64,000 nucleotides of DNA, taken from the NCBI GenBank assembly GCA_022747635.1, contig JAKTNV010000003.1, positions 9,030,548 through 9,094,547 of the forward strand, written 5' to 3'. The notes beneath the pieces were generated by a model, which saw nothing but the letters and a program-made list of their open reading frames with translations, did not search any database and was not told where the DNA came from. Below are positions 13,271 through 24,787 of this stretch, piece by piece. Both the position numbers and the translations under genes were made by a program. This DNA comes from Hetaerina americana. Taxonomy: Eukaryota; Arthropoda; Insecta; Odonata; Calopterygidae. How positions within the stretch are numbered: the first letter of the stretch is position 1; the number at the start of each line of letters is the position of its first letter.

Positions 13271-16246
13271 CTACACCAGGTCCCTCTTCATCTCTGAGTA
13301 CTTTCTTCCGCCCTTCATCCCGTCCAACATCCCTATCCTGTTCCTTCCCTTTCCTCTTTTGCCCAACATTCTACCCTCTATCACAGTCTTCAACATCCCA
13401 CTGCCGGTCAATACCCCCTTCATCCACTTTTCCTGCCTCCATAGGATTGCTCCCAACAAACCCCTCTCTTCGCCCACCATAACAAGTACTTCCTCATTTG
13501 TTTTCTTCTCTGTCCATTTCACCTTCTCCATTCTTCTCCACACCCACATTTCAAAAGCCTCCAGTCTACGTCTATCCTCCTGCTTCAATGACCACGTTTC
13601 CGCGCCGTACATAGCTACGCTCCATATCAAAGTTTTTACGAGTCTTTTCTTAACGTCCTTACTCAAAGTCCCCGTCATCAACTCCCTCCTCCTCGTGAAA
13701 GCCTCTTTGCCTAGCGCAATTCTTCTCCTTACGTCCCTACTACTTTGACCGTGTTGGTCCAAAACACTACCGAGATACGTAAACTGTTCTACCTGCTCTA
13801 GTTTTTGCCCTCCTATTTTAATGTTAAGCTTGCCCTTTTTCTTTCTAGAAAATCGCATAACCTTTGTTTTATTAATGTTGATTCTCATCCCATACCTGTC
13901 GCACTGAATTTCCAATTCACTCAGCAATGCTTGCAGCCCCTTGGCTGACTGACAAACTAAAGCTTGGTCATCAGCAAACCTAACTGATTTTACGAATTCC
14001 CCGCCCACTTTCATTCCTACCTCTAGTTCTTCCCATGCCTCTTTGATCATTTCCTCTGCATACAGGTTGAACAGCAACGGTGATAATGGGCAACCCTGCC
14101 TTACACCCCTTCCTAACACTGCCCATCCTGACTCCCCGTTTCCCACCCGCACCTGAGCAGTCTGAGACATGTACAGGTTGCGGATTAGCCTCCTTTCCCT
14201 CCAATCTATTCCTATTTTCTGCAGAATACTCATTAGTTTTTCCCAATTCACTCTATCAAACGCTTTTTCGAAATCTACGAAACAGGCAAATACCTCCTGG
14301 TTGTGTTCTATATTCCTCTCGATTAATAATCTCATTACTGCATTGGCATCACGCGTACCTCTCCCCTTCCTAAACCCAAACTCATCATCCCCTAAGTAAT
14401 CATTTGCCCTACTCTCTATCCTTTTGTTTATGATCCTGAGAACAACTTTAGCTGCGTGGGATATCAAACTAATTGTCCTATAGTCCTCACATGACGTAGC
14501 CTTTACCTTTTTCGGAATCGGAACTAAAACTGCTCTCACAAAGTCTTCCTGCCAGATTCCCTCCTCATAAATGCTACGGATCAGCCCATATAGCCTCTTC
14601 CTCCCACATTTTCCTAAGCATTTTAAAAGTTCCACGGGAATGTTATCTACCCCCACGGCCTTATTTAGTTTCATCTCCCTTAATGCCCTTTCTATCTCAT
14701 TGTCTAGTATGCCTGGACCTAAGCTGTCTTCCTCTACGTCATTTTCTTTTTCAATGTCTAACTGTGTTGGTCTGAGTTCTTTACTATACAGTTCTTCTAT
14801 ATACTCCTTCCATCTCTCTTGGATCTTTCCTGCGTCAACTATTACCTTACCCGCCTTATCCCTAACTATTAGTATAGCTCTTCCTTTCTTACTTCCCGAT
14901 AACGATTTAACTTTGCTGTACAGCGCACCGATTTCACCCTTCCTCTGGAGACTTTCCATATCCTCGCACTGCGTCTTCCACCATGCGTCTTTTGCCTTAT
15001 TTGTTGCCCGCCTCAATTTATTGTTCAATTCTTTGTACTTCATTTTGCCTAATTCTGTATTTATATTCTTCCATTTTCGCCGCTCATCCATCTTTGTAAT
15101 CATCTCATCCGTGATCCATGGTTTTCTAGTCCTTTTAGCGTTAACGGTTCCAATAGTGTCTTTTGCGGCTTTAGACAACCCTTTTTTGATCATTTCCCAT
15201 TTTTCTTCGATAGTTATAAGCCCTTTACCATCCTCCATGATTTTCTCTACCGCCTGTTTGTATTCCTTCCTTTTCAACCCATTTAATGCTTCTACATTCC
15301 ATTTTCTAACTCGCCGCCCCTGCCTTATCTTTTTGAAACGTACGCTACATTTCATAACAACTAAATTGTGGTCTGAGTCCGCATCCGCTCCCGGAAAGCT
15401 GTGGGAATTTATCACACTATTCCTAAACCTGTGTCTAACCAGGATATAATCTAGCTGATATCTTCCTGAGTCACCTGGCATTTTCCATGTATACCTGCGT
15501 CTTTTGTGGTGTCTAAACCAAGTGTTGGTGATGACTAACCCCTGTCTCCTGCAGAACTCAACTGCTTTCTCCCCGCGGTCATTCCTCGTGCCCAAACCGT
15601 AGTCGCCCACCTCATCACCATCTCTTCCTTCGCCTATCGTCGCATTCCAATCCCCCATCACTATCAAATGTTTCCCTGCTGGAACACACGCGATCATGTC
15701 CTCTAACTGATCGTATATCTTATCGACCTCTTCTTCCTTATGGTTGCTCGGTGGCATGTATACCTGAATAATAACTAAGTTCGTCGGTTCTGCTTTTATC
15801 TCCACTAGTAGTATTCTGTCCGTTACCTGCTCTATGTTGACTACGCTTCTTCCTACCTCTTCATTTAATACTATGGCAACCCCTCGTTGGCTCTCGTCCC
15901 CACCGCTGTATATTATTCTATACTTATCACTCCAGTAATCCCCGCTATCTTTCCATCTCACCTCGCATAGACCTAAAATATCTATATTTCCCCTTTCCAT
16001 CTCTCGCTTAACATTCTCCAATTTCCCAGTCCTCATCATTGTCCTAACATTCCACGTTCCTATTCTAACTAATTTTGTCTTCTTCTCCTGCGTCTTCTGT
16101 CCTGCTGCTGCTGGTTTTCCCTTGCAAGGGTTTCGTGGGATGACGACCGCGGAAGCCTTGCCTCCCCCGCTGCCGGGCACGACACACGGCCGATTGGGCC
16201 GAGCCCCGTGGTTGCCAGGACTCAAAATATCTCTATTGTCCATCAT
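13271..16246 (-). CDS. LINE ORF2: APE endonuclease / reverse transcriptase, 991 aa, intact
   Basis: This protein nicks target DNA and reverse-transcribes the element's RNA at the nick. Endonuclease (about residues 60-300): GTWNVRT (N66), E95 in LGLCEVRW, Y163 in QVYMPP, MGDWNAT (D199, N201), D266 in QLDYILV, and SDH at 291-293. Reverse transcriptase (about 520-850): CEDYRTISL, DFEKAFD (658-664), GVRQGCPLSP (714-723), the catalytic FADD (757-760, with F in place of the usual Y), INKTKVM and FTYLGS. The C-terminal domain carries MYGAETW and LLGAILWRQ-type motifs; I see no zinc knuckle. The ATG at 16246 is chosen because an in-frame TAG lies two codons upstream, and the broken copy at 52660 starts at the equivalent site. 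No stop or frameshift interrupts it. The length is typical of RTE ORF2. It may be catalytically competent. Confidence 0.93.
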   Translation of the reverse strand: MMDNRDILSPGNHGARPNRPCVVPGSGGGKASAVVIPRNPCKGKPAAAGQKTQEKKTKLVRIGTWNVRTMMRTGKLENVKREMERGNIDILGLCEVRWKDSGDYWSDKYRIIYSGGDESQRGVAIVLNEEVGRSVVNIEQVTDRILLVEIKAEPTNLVIIQVYMPPSNHKEEEVDKIYDQLEDMIACVPAGKHLIVMGDWNATIGEGRDGDEVGDYGLGTRNDRGEKAVEFCRRQGLVITNTWFRHHKRRRYTWKMPGDSGRYQLDYILVRHRFRNSVINSHSFPGADADSDHNLVVMKCSVRFKKIRQGRRVRKWNVEALNGLKRKEYKQAVEKIMEDGKGLITIEEKWEMIKKGLSKAAKDTIGTVNAKRTRKPWITDEMITKMDERRKWKNINTELGKMKYKELNNKLRRATNKAKDAWWKTQCEDMESLQRKGEIGALYSKVKSLSGSKKGRAILIVRDKAGKVIVDAGKIQERWKEYIEELYSKELRPTQLDIEKENDVEEDSLGPGILDNEIERALREMKLNKAVGVDNIPVELLKCLGKCGRKRLYGLIRSIYEEGIWQEDFVRAVLVPIPKKVKATSCEDYRTISLISHAAKVVLRIINKRIESRANDYLGDDEFGFRKGRGTRDANAVMRLLIERNIEHNQEVFACFVDFEKAFDRVNWEKLMSILQKIGIDWRERRLIRNLYMSQTAQVRVGNGESGWAVLGRGVRQGCPLSPLLFNLYAEEMIKEAWEELEVGMKVGGEFVKSVRFADDQALVCQSAKGLQALLSELEIQCDRYGMRININKTKVMRFSRKKKGKLNIKIGGQKLEQVEQFTYLGSVLDQHGQSSRDVRRRIALGKEAFTRRRELMTGTLSKDVKKRLVKTLIWSVAMYGAETWSLKQEDRRRLEAFEMWVWRRMEKVKWTEKKTNEEVLVMVGEERGLLGAILWRQEKWMKGVLTGSGMLKTVIEGRMLGKRGKGRNRIGMLDGMKGGRKYSEMKRDLV

Positions 16247-16430
16247 ATTTTTCTAGGGAATGATAATTGAGGTGGTTTCCCGTTGCCTTCCTCAATAGTG
16301 TTTTTAACGTGACACCATCACTTACTGGCCGCCCCACTGGGGTCAGACTCCATTGCAGCCGCCTCACTGAGGAACAGACGCTGCGTGGACTACCTTTCGT
16401 CTGGCTCCTAACCTTCGACCTATCTGGCAT
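16233..16430 (-). CDS. Small overlapping ORF1 of the LINE, about 65 aa
   Basis: The frame is open upstream of ORF2 and its stop overlaps the ORF2 start by 14 nt (ATGATGGACAATAG). The first ATG is at 16430, giving a basic peptide starting MPDRSKVRSQTKG. The same frame is retained in the second long copy (52479-52850 region) with few amino-acid differences (for example S/W, S/C, V/K, D/G). RTE-type elements are known for a very short first ORF overlapping ORF2, which fits. No domain is recognised. Its role could be translational (reinitiation into ORF2) rather than a functional peptide. Upstream non-ATG extension is possible. Confidence 0.5.
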   Translation of the reverse strand: MPDRSKVRSQTKGSPRSVCSSVRRLQWSLTPVGRPVSDGVTLKTLLRKATGNHLNYHSLEKYDGQ

Positions 16431-16539
16431 GGGTGACCCTACCAGGAGCAATAATTATTACTCCCGCCAGCACAGCTCTAGGGGTCATCGGAACGCACAA
16501 GCCCTTCCACCACGTCAAGGTTGTAGTCCGGGGAGGGTC

Positions 16540-16550
16540 TCTCTGTAAAT
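16540..16550. repeat. Target-site duplication, right copy, of full-length LINE
   Basis: Exact repeat of 13154-13164 (TCTCTGTAAAT), immediately outside the LINE 5' end. Confidence 0.9.
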
Positions 16551-18125
16551 ATCCTGAATAAATTGATTTAATTTGTATAAAAATCATTGAAATTTAATGG
16601 CAAGTACAAGTCTTTTTGGAATAAATAAGATGTCGATTAGATATTTAAAAATTTTCAATTTAGATATAAAATGTTTTTCCCTGACTAAACGGAATCATTG
16701 AAGTGATAAAAATGCACAAAATGGCCACGGAAACATCGATAAAGGGTCAACACTTCTGCGGCATTGAGATTAATTTTTTTCTGCTGAAACCTACCGTCAA
16801 AGTTCGCATAAATAAGAGTTATCACATAGAGACTCGACTTCTGAGCGAAAGTCAAGTATAATAAGCTCTAATTAAGTAGTCAATTTGCAAAAATACTTAC
16901 TGATGGGTATTATTAAAAGTTTCCAGAACTGTGTTAAATTTCATTATTTAGCGTTCACTATGCTTTTGTCCGATTTATAAGCATTATGTTTCAGTGTGAT
17001 TTGTTCAAACCAGATGAATAGCCATTTCTTGCCTTTTTTTATAATGGCATCTCCTCATTATGCGTCTCATCCGAAATGGAATGAAACGCCCGTGTAATTG
17101 AAATACAATTCCATCCGTAAAAATATACGCGTTGTTGAAATGATCTTTCCATTACCGCCGTTTTTGTTTCGGGCGGGAGGTGGGCCGCCTGCAGAAAACC
17201 GCGCCTGTCGTTCTCACCCCCTTCTGACTCGACGCAACATTCATCCGGGATATACCGCATGTTCGCCGGGATCATTACAAGGGAATTAGCAAAGGGGTTT
17301 AAGCGGGTAAATTGTGCATCTCCTTCCAACAATCTGCTCGCCTGAATGCATTCAAATTAGCAGGTGATGGTGCATGCATTGCTCACCTCGGCCTTTGTAA
17401 GAAAAAGCTGATAAGGCAGTTTTACTCGACGCATTTTCGATGGTAGACTCTAATCGAAACCAAACGGATAGTTGGGTGCTCTTATTTACAATAATATGGC
17501 AATAAACTTCCTCGTTTAATGTCCAAAATTTTGGTGACGAAGTGATGTTTTTAAGGTCAAAGTGATGGCCAAATTTTACCTTTACATGTTTCGTTTATCT
17601 TTCACCATAAGTTCTCTTTCCAGGCGATTTTAGTTCAATCAGATGACATGATGTTTTGTTCAGCACGCAAGGTCGAGATTTACATTAGTTATGTAATTAT
17701 AGTTTCATTGGAAAACCGAATATTCTGATGATATAACCCATATTGGTTTCACGTAAGTAATGTAAAAGTGCAACTCCAGAAATATCTCTCCCAATTCCCT
17801 TAAAAATCTCTCTAACCCTTCCAGAATAGCGGAGTTGAAAATTAAGCTTTGTTTTGCTAAAATTAACATCCTCTCAATAATAATTCTTGAGAATGATTGA
17901 AGAAATTTATATTTATACTTAATGTGCTGTTATTTCTCTGCTTTTTTGTCCTGATTGGGTAAAGAACGAAAAATACTTTATTGTTTTGGTCATAATAATT
18001 GTTTTTTAGACTACCCTTTAAGATGGGCTTTCAATGGATGAATTCTGAAAACACTAAGATTTTTTAGCATGATCTGATAAGAAAAAATCTGGAACCCCCC
18101 GCCTGTATACTGTTATTTTCATCCG
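16551..18125. other. AT-rich spacer with a short CpG-rich patch
   Basis: Nothing recognisable apart from a moderately GC-rich patch at about 17150-17340. Short frames on both strands there (97 and 63 codons) have no identifiable domain. Confidence 0.35.
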
Positions 18126-18522
18126 CATACATTCTACCTCCCTTAAAACCTTTCAACATGCCTATACTTAGCCTCTCTCGCTTGCATAACGACCTTGCTC
18201 TCTACCACGGCCTTCTGAATTCCATGGCCTACTAAAATGCTCTCCAGCCACATTACTTAATTTCTTCCTACGACCTTCCCTCCTCTCCCCTGTGCTTTGG
18301 TTATTTTCTTTAATGTCCATTTTACCTTTTTCGTTCTTTTCAAAACCCACCGCTCATTGATCTTGTGGCTCAGTGGTTTTGCGTGGTTTGCAAGTTTCCA
18401 CAAAACTCACTGGCCATACAAAATCACGCTCAATTCTAATGCACTTACTATTATTTTATTTACTCCTATTCTTGGTCATCAACTCTCATTTCCATGTAAT
18501 ACCTTCCTTTCAATTCTATGTA

Positions 18523-18545
18523 CGAGGTCTGTTCAAAAAGTATCA
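18523..18545 (+). repeat. mariner left terminal inverted repeat
   Basis: Imperfect inverted match to 19762-19784; begins immediately after the TA at 18521-18522. Confidence 0.8.
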
Positions 18546-18720
18546 CGAATTTTGAATTTTCGCGGGTTACGTATTCGATTTTTTTGTAGCATAATGTTGT
18601 TACTTATGCCTCTCTTTATGCCGATAAGTTCGGCTATTTTAAATTTTCATTTAATTGTTGACAGCGGTTTTGCTGGTACGTGTTTTGGCTTGTCTTCGAT
18701 TTTTGCCTGTTCCAAAAACT

Positions 18721-19734
18721 GAATCAAAGAATCTGTATCAAATTTTGTGTAAAAACGAAATTAAGTGCGCGGGCGCATTCCAAATGTTGACTGTGGCATA
18801 TGGAGAAGCTATCTTGGACCGAAGCAACGTTTATCGGTGGTACAAAATGTTCTCAGAGGGCCGAGAAGATGTGAACGACGAAGAGCGTGCCGGACGCCCG
18901 AGCACATCAACAACAGATGAAAATATTGATGAAGTGAAGAAACTAGTATTAGCCAATCGTCGAAACACCGTTATAGAAGTTGCTGAGGACCTAAACATAC
19001 CGATTGGCTCGTGCGATTCGATTTTTACCAATGATTTGGGCATGACACGGGTCGCCGCAAAATTCGTACCAAAATTGCTCAATTTCGACCAAAAACAGTG
19101 ACGTATTAGCATTGATAATGAGGTATTGGACCCACATTTTCTCCAGAGGGTCATGACTGGTGACAAATCATGGGTTTATGGTTATGATGTGGATACTCCC
19201 AAACATCCGAATTGAAGCTGCAGAACACGCCAAGACCAAAAAAGCGCGCCAAGTTCGGTCGAATGTGAAAGTTTTGCTCACACTTATCTGCGATTTCAGG
19301 GGCGTGGTGCATCATAGTTCTTGTCACAGGGTAGAACGATAAATAAAGAATATTACTTGCAAGTGATTCACAATTTGCGCGAAGCAATCCGCTACAAACG
19401 CCCGGATTAACGGAAAAACAAAAATTGGCTTTTGCATCATGACTCACACATCGTTACTTGTACGCCAACTTTTGGCTAAAAACAACACACTAATGATGCC
19501 ACAGCCACTGTATTCCCCAGTTCTTCACCGCAACGACTTTTTCTTGTGCCCAAAACTGAAGAAACCCATGAAAGGACGACGCTATGCTACGATTGACGAG
19601 ATAATGACTGAATAAACAAGATCACAAAAATGATTTTTGTAAGTGCTTCGAGGATTGGAAAAGGCGTTGGCACAAGTATATCATATCTAACTGGGGTTAC
19701 CTTGAAGGGGACAAATTAGATTCATGAATAAATA
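18721..19734 (+). pseudogene. mariner transposase, frameshifted and stop-containing
   Basis: The N-terminal half is open to a TGA at 19099-19101. It contains the DNA-binding helix-turn-helix region and the typical linker GRPSTSTTDENID, followed by DLGMTRVAAKFVPKLL. After the stop, the frame resumes with TGDKSWVYGYD, carrying the first catalytic Asp. A second frame shows LHHDS (second Asp). A third shows FFLCPKLKKPMKGRRYATID preceded by the third Asp, then CFEDWKRRWHKYI near the C-terminus. The order matches a DDD-type mariner transposase. At least one internal stop and several frame changes make it non-functional. The original start codon is uncertain. Confidence 0.85.
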
Positions 19735-19761
19735 AATAATTTTTGAAAAAACACAAAAGTC

Positions 19762-19784
19762 ACGAAGTTTTTTGAACAACGTCG
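19762..19784 (-). repeat. mariner right terminal inverted repeat
   Basis: Imperfect inverted match to 18523-18545, followed by the target TA at 19785-19786. Confidence 0.8.
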
Positions 19785-20880
19785 TACTTCTTATTTCTAA
19801 GCTATCTAATTCGTCCAATAACTTCCAAGATAGGTAAAATGTCCGCCTGGTCTAGTTGCTGCCCTCTATTATGAAGTTTAGCGTTACATGCTTCAATCTA
19901 GTAAACCTTGTAAACTATGTTTTGTTTACATCTATTCTCATACCTTAATTATGCTGATTTTGCAAAGCGCTAATCAGTGATTGTAACTCCTTGGCTAGGT
20001 GGTTTACTAAAGCTAAGCCATCCCCAAATCTAATTGATTTTAAGTATTCTCCACCTACTTTCATTCCTGCCTCAGGACCTTCCCATGTATCTCTTACCAT
20101 TACTTCCGCATATACATTAGAAACAGCTGTTAACAGCGGGCATCCCTGTCCCAACCCTCTTCCAAGCATTGCTCATCTCAACTCTCCAAATTCCACACTC
20201 AGCGGAACAGTCTGAAAATTGTTCAGGTTGCGAGTAAGTCACCTGTCCCTCCAATCTGTTCCTATCTTCTTTAATATATTTATTAATTTAATCCTATTTA
20301 CTCTATCGAATACCTTCTCGATATCTACGAAACAAACAAATGCATCTCGATTGTATTTAATGTTTCTTTCTATCATTTCCCTCTGTACCACTGTGGGATA
20401 ATGAGTGCCTCTCCCTTTTCTGAACACTGTTCATTCGTTAGGTAATTTAGGCCTCCTTTACTTGTATGCATCGATTAACTACATTTGCTACATGTGAAAT
20501 CAAACACATTTTCCACTAATCTTAACATACGGCAGCATTTCTCTTTTTTCGTATCGGAAGTAATTGATCTTTAGAAATCTCGTAAGAAATTACTCCCCCA
20601 TAAGTGAATTATGCCCTTATAATTTACCCCATAAAAAGTCTTTCCACTACCTTTACAATGCTCCTAAGAAATTCCACGTGAGTATTGTCCGTCCCATCGG
20701 TTTTATTTTAATTAACTTACTGCCTTTTATATCTTTTAATGATGTATGCCTGGTTATATACCATCCTCATTTACTCATATTCTCTTTCAATGTCTAAAAG
20801 TGCTAGCCTAAAATTTTTATCATTAAGTTCCTCTTTATATCCTTTCCATCTTTCTTGAATTTTTCGGGTAACGTAATTGA

Positions 20881-22199
20881 AGCTGAGAGATGACTTTCGA
20901 TAAGAAAATTCGTAGGTACTTCTTTAAATTATAGTTATGACATTTTTCACCCTAAAAATTAAATTTTCTTGAGTATTTCTTCTGCAACCGAGTTTTTATG
21001 TTAAAAATCAATCTAAATTTCACTCTCAGACTTTCTTACACGAGTACTTGGGTTCATAATGCATTCAAAATGATTATGAGCGTTTTTTCTGAGACAACTC
21101 TGCAAAAGGTGTTGACAATATTATGTACTTGTTGGAAATAGCTTTTGGCTCAGAATAAATACTTTTATAAATAGAAAAATTGCGATAATTACGTGCGTTA
21201 TCTACCTTTATTTTGGCGAAGTATATCTAAGTGCTTAGGAAATAGAGTATCCTTTGACAAAGGATCAAGGCTAGAGGTATTACCAATGATGCCAAGAGGT
21301 ATGATTTGGTCGTAATTGCAGCTTTATGAAATTTAGTGTCCATTATTCGATATATACTTTAACAAAATAATCCCTTTTGGGGAATTGATTCGGAACTGAG
21401 TCACTTATACTTATGTAGAATAGAATATTATTATTTTGAATTCCACAATGAATACACTAAGGTTACGAGAACATAATTATATGCTTAGAGGTTACCTTGA
21501 TTTCATGAAAAACTTTGGTACGTATGAAACAGAAGATACACTGGCGCTATATCTTGAAGTTACAATAAATTGATTTACAAAATTATTAGTATTACTGAAA
21601 AATGTTTATTCGTTTAAAAACTACAAAATGATGTGTTTAACAAGTACGTTAACTCTTGAATAAGGTGTTAAATTTCACCCGGAGGCTGTTAATCAATACT
21701 ACATGGATCGATGATCTCACTACTGATCTAGGCTTCTTTGATCAAAGACGTACACCTCTTTGGTCTAGGCTTTAGTAAAAAAGTTTTACAAACATATAAG
21801 ATAGGGGCATTCATTGCAGGAATTCATTGGTTTCCCACATTAGTTGATGCATCTTGCCACGATATAATAAAGAATGCTTTAGCAGAAGTTAATTAAAATC
21901 TAAATTGCGTCAAAATTCGGGGTCTGTTATGAACAATTTACTTCGTCATCATTCATCCATAAGATTGCACTCCCTCGTCACACGTAGGCACGAAGTAAAT
22001 TGAAAAATAATTAAAACAATTTATATGAGTGAATTAGATTGATTGGTTTTGGTCTTCATTTTCACCCTTTGCACGAGCAAGGTTTCATATAAAACCCACA
22101 CACCGTTGAGTTTTTGATTTTTGTTCAGAAATATTTTTCTTCTAAGAAAAGGTCTAACACAAGGTTAGCGGGAAAGGTGGAAGGTTGCTCATTCCAGGT
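20881..22199. other. AT-rich spacer, nothing recognised
   Basis: No coding, RNA or repeat signature seen. Confidence 0.4.
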
Positions 22200-22276
22200 G
22201 GGAAAGTTTCCTTTTTCCGGGAATAGAACCAAGGACCTTTGACTTTCCGGCTCGATGCTTCACCAATTGAGATGCC
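22200..22276 (-). mobile_element. tRNA-derived SINE head or tRNA pseudogene
   Basis: On the minus strand a Pol III box A-like stretch (TCTCAATTGGTGAAGCATCG) is followed about 20 nt later by a box B-like stretch (TTGGTTCTATTCCCGG). This is the spacing of a tRNA. A T-arm is partly pairable, but the cloverleaf is poor. The flanking downstream sequence to about 22140 may be the SINE body. Whether it is a SINE or a decayed tRNA gene cannot be settled from one copy. Confidence 0.5.
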
Positions 22277-24717
22277 GAGGAAAAGTAATAACCACTGAAA
22301 CACACCAAGGGTTTGTTGGTCCGTTACTTTGGTTCGCTCGGGAGCTGTTTCACCCACCAGCAGAGAAAAATGCCCGAAATAATTTCTTCGCTCAGTGTTC
22401 TTCTGTTTTAAAAATTCCGCATTAACCTCGTCTTTTACAAGATTTTCTCTCATTCTTGGGTTTCTATTACTTTTCAAACTCTGTTTTTTACGCTTCTACA
22501 TCCCCGTATTTAAAATTCTTCCATTTCTATTTGAAAGTCCAGCTGAATAATGTGGCTATCATTTGTTGATGAGATTGCATATTAATACTTTTATTATATC
22601 ATTTTTAATGTAGTCCACGCAGTCCTGTAGCTTCCATTCAAAGATTTACTTTTGACAGCTCCGTCGTTTCTTCTGGTTTGCCTCCTCTCTGGTTTGTTCG
22701 TTTTGGTTAAAATGAGGACACGAGTTTTCCATCTGTAAAATATCTCTCATTTTAATTGCATGCTTTGCAATTGCTCCTGCGCTGATTCAGTAATTAGCTC
22801 TAATGTGATGCGCTTAAGTTACAGCTCTCAGTATATAATACTCATTTTCACACGCATCATCGCATCGCTATCAAATCTAATCAAACACTGTCTATAACGA
22901 GTAACTTAAACCTGCTAATGTAACTCAGAGCTGAACCTTATTCTTCATTCGTCAACTATTCTAGTTGATCCTTATGCTTTTTAATTATATATTTGTCCCC
23001 TATATTTGGTGAAATAACTTAAGCAAATTGTATTGATAACCTTTTCTCAAATAAAAAAAGTAACATTTTGATTGAATTTAGAAATCTTTTTTGCTTGATT
23101 TTATATGTTAGATATGCCTTCCTTTCTCCACCTCTCTAAGTGTATCCACTCTGAGTTTCAAAAGTCATCTTATCTGTTCTCGTATCCGTGGTACCTTTTC
23201 CGGTTATGAGCCCACAATTGTCTAATTATACTATTTTACTTGTGTCGGAGAACGGTTTAAATATACCCCAACGAAGTCTTCCGTTTAAATCCCATTCTAC
23301 ATAATTGCTGGTACTTAGTCCAAGATCTTTTTCCACCCCCTGTTCTCAATTTCTATTAGCAGCTATTTTCTTCGCCTTTATTTCCCCTAGTGAATATTTT
23401 GTTTCAATAAGCGTTCTCATATAACAGTTATGCCCACGGTGTTCTTATGCATGATTATATTACCTCCATTATTATTATTTTCTTGATATCTTTATATAAA
23501 ATTAATAAATTCCTTAGCCTTTTTCGCAAGATTTTATCGTTTTTCCACTTTATTAACCAATAAAAATTCTTTCATTTTCTTCTATATGGTGAGCCCTTTT
23601 TCCCTGTGAATGGAATTCCGCTGTATATCACATTCCTTTTACCACTCCTTATCATCTGCTATGTTGGTTTTTCACCATTGCTCATAATCAAACTCTCTGT
23701 GCATTCTTGTATCCCGTCACTTGTGCGAGGGTAACGAACCACAATTTTCTCTGTGAGCAGTCAAATCCGGAAGTCACATCAGCATAAAAAAGAACATTTA
23801 ATTCTATAATGATTCTATATGTTATTTATTTAAAACTGTCACATATAAACTGTATATAAAGTAAATATTATGTAGTCATTAAATGTGATATTTATAGAAA
23901 AGTTGAAATAAGTACGACTGGTATTGGGGATCGTTTCCACATATTTTTATTAGTTTAATAATGAAGTAGTCAACATCTTTAGTTAATAAAATAGTATTGA
24001 ATATTTGTTAGTTAGAAAACCAAATGTTTGCTCTCTTTTGCGTATTAGCAAAAGACCAACGAAAGTGCTGAATTTGGGTGCCACACTGACACTTTTGCCA
24101 CGTTTAATTGAAATTTTAGTAGGGAGGCCAATACTTTATAAGAATATGTATTATTTAATTGCTAATTCTAATATAAACAAGCAATTTCTTTAAGAAAATA
24201 GATTGGTGGTGTGGATGTTGGATGAAATTTCAATTAAATTAAATTTCGGACGATAGTAATCCTTTTCAATGTTAATTATCATTGCATTGTTAAAATTATT
24301 TGTAATTCATTATTTGACAATGGCTATAAGTTTATTTAGTATTATTTTTATTAAATTTTCATTCAATTTTAATAGATTTTGAGGTTAATTATTATTTTTA
24401 AGTATGGTAAAGAATTAATAATTTGTAAACAATGAAATTATAAGAAATATACTCTAAACATACTTTAAAAAGTAGTTTTCTCTAAATTAAGTTAATACTA
24501 TCCCAAAACCACGCATGGATTCATTAAAAAGGTTAGGATTTTAAAGTTTGAAATCAACATGATGATAGACTTTGGAAAAAATTTCTGCTGATTCCATGAT
24601 AATGCATACCCAAGGTAATACCATAAACAAATGAGAAAAGGACAATTTTTTTAGAAATAACTTGTTATAAATTTTACTTTAAGAAATTATTGTTTGATGA
24701 TAAGCTGTGGCTGTACA
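22277..24717. other. AT-rich spacer, nothing recognised
   Basis: No gene-like frame. Only short chance ORFs below about 65 codons. Confidence 0.4.

Positions 24718-24718
<1 letters not shown>

Positions 24719-24784
<66 letters not shown>
24719..24784. repeat. (TA)n microsatellite
   Basis: About 66 bp of alternating T and A with one early interruption (ACATA). Confidence 0.95.

Positions 24785-24787
<3 letters not shown>

Larger units (their letters stand above)
13165..16539 (-). mobile_element. Full-length RTE-like non-LTR retrotransposon
   Basis: About 3.37 kb on the minus strand, bounded by a perfect 11-bp target-site duplication. On its own strand it has a 5' region (16539 to 16247) with a short ORF, then a 991-codon endonuclease/RT ORF. 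About 95 nt of 3' UTR follow, ending in a segment complementary to AAGGTAATCTACCGGTTAAG and an A-tail of 11 nt. RTE affinity is inferred from the APE-type endonuclease, the FADD reverse transcriptase, the C-terminal YGAETW and KTVIEG-type motifs, and a tiny first ORF overlapping the main one. Related copies lie at 18126-20880, 29196-29248, 36643-37757, 44411-45033 and 49590-52952. Intact ends and an intact ORF suggest a recent insertion. Confidence 0.93.
18523..19784 (+). mobile_element. mariner-type DNA transposon, inactive copy
   Basis: About 1.26 kb flanked by TA dinucleotides (18521-18522 and 19785-19786), as expected for Tc1/mariner target duplication. The ends form imperfect inverted repeats: CGAGGTCTGTTCAAAAAGT on the left and, read from the right end on the opposite strand, CGACGTTGTTCAAAAAACTT. 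The interior encodes a broken mariner transposase. Subfamily is not assigned. It lies inside an older LINE copy, so it inserted later. Confidence 0.9.
18126..20880 (-). mobile_element. Old degenerate RTE-like LINE, split by a mariner insertion
   Basis: Left of the mariner (about 18126-18520), plus-strand segments such as ACCTTTCAACATGCCTATAC, GTCCATTTTACCTTTTTCG and GGTCATCAACTC align in order with the 3' third of the intact LINE (13310-13690). Right of the mariner (19787 on), the alignment resumes at the next position (GTCCAATAAC.., CTGGTCTAGTTGCTGCCCTC). It runs through the RT region: a 74-codon minus-strand stretch at 19945-20169 preserves GQGCPLL and MKVGGEYLKSIRFGDG, equivalent to GVRQGCPL and the FADD region, and 20239-20427 preserves CFVDIEKVFDRVN. 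It ends near 20880 at the equivalent of the pre-RT linker. It is heavily mutated (FADD has become FGDG), 5' truncated and dead. Confidence 0.8.

Noticed and set aside
14571..15449. 292-codon plus-strand frame inside the LINE
   Set aside because: Antisense shadow of the intact LINE ORF2.
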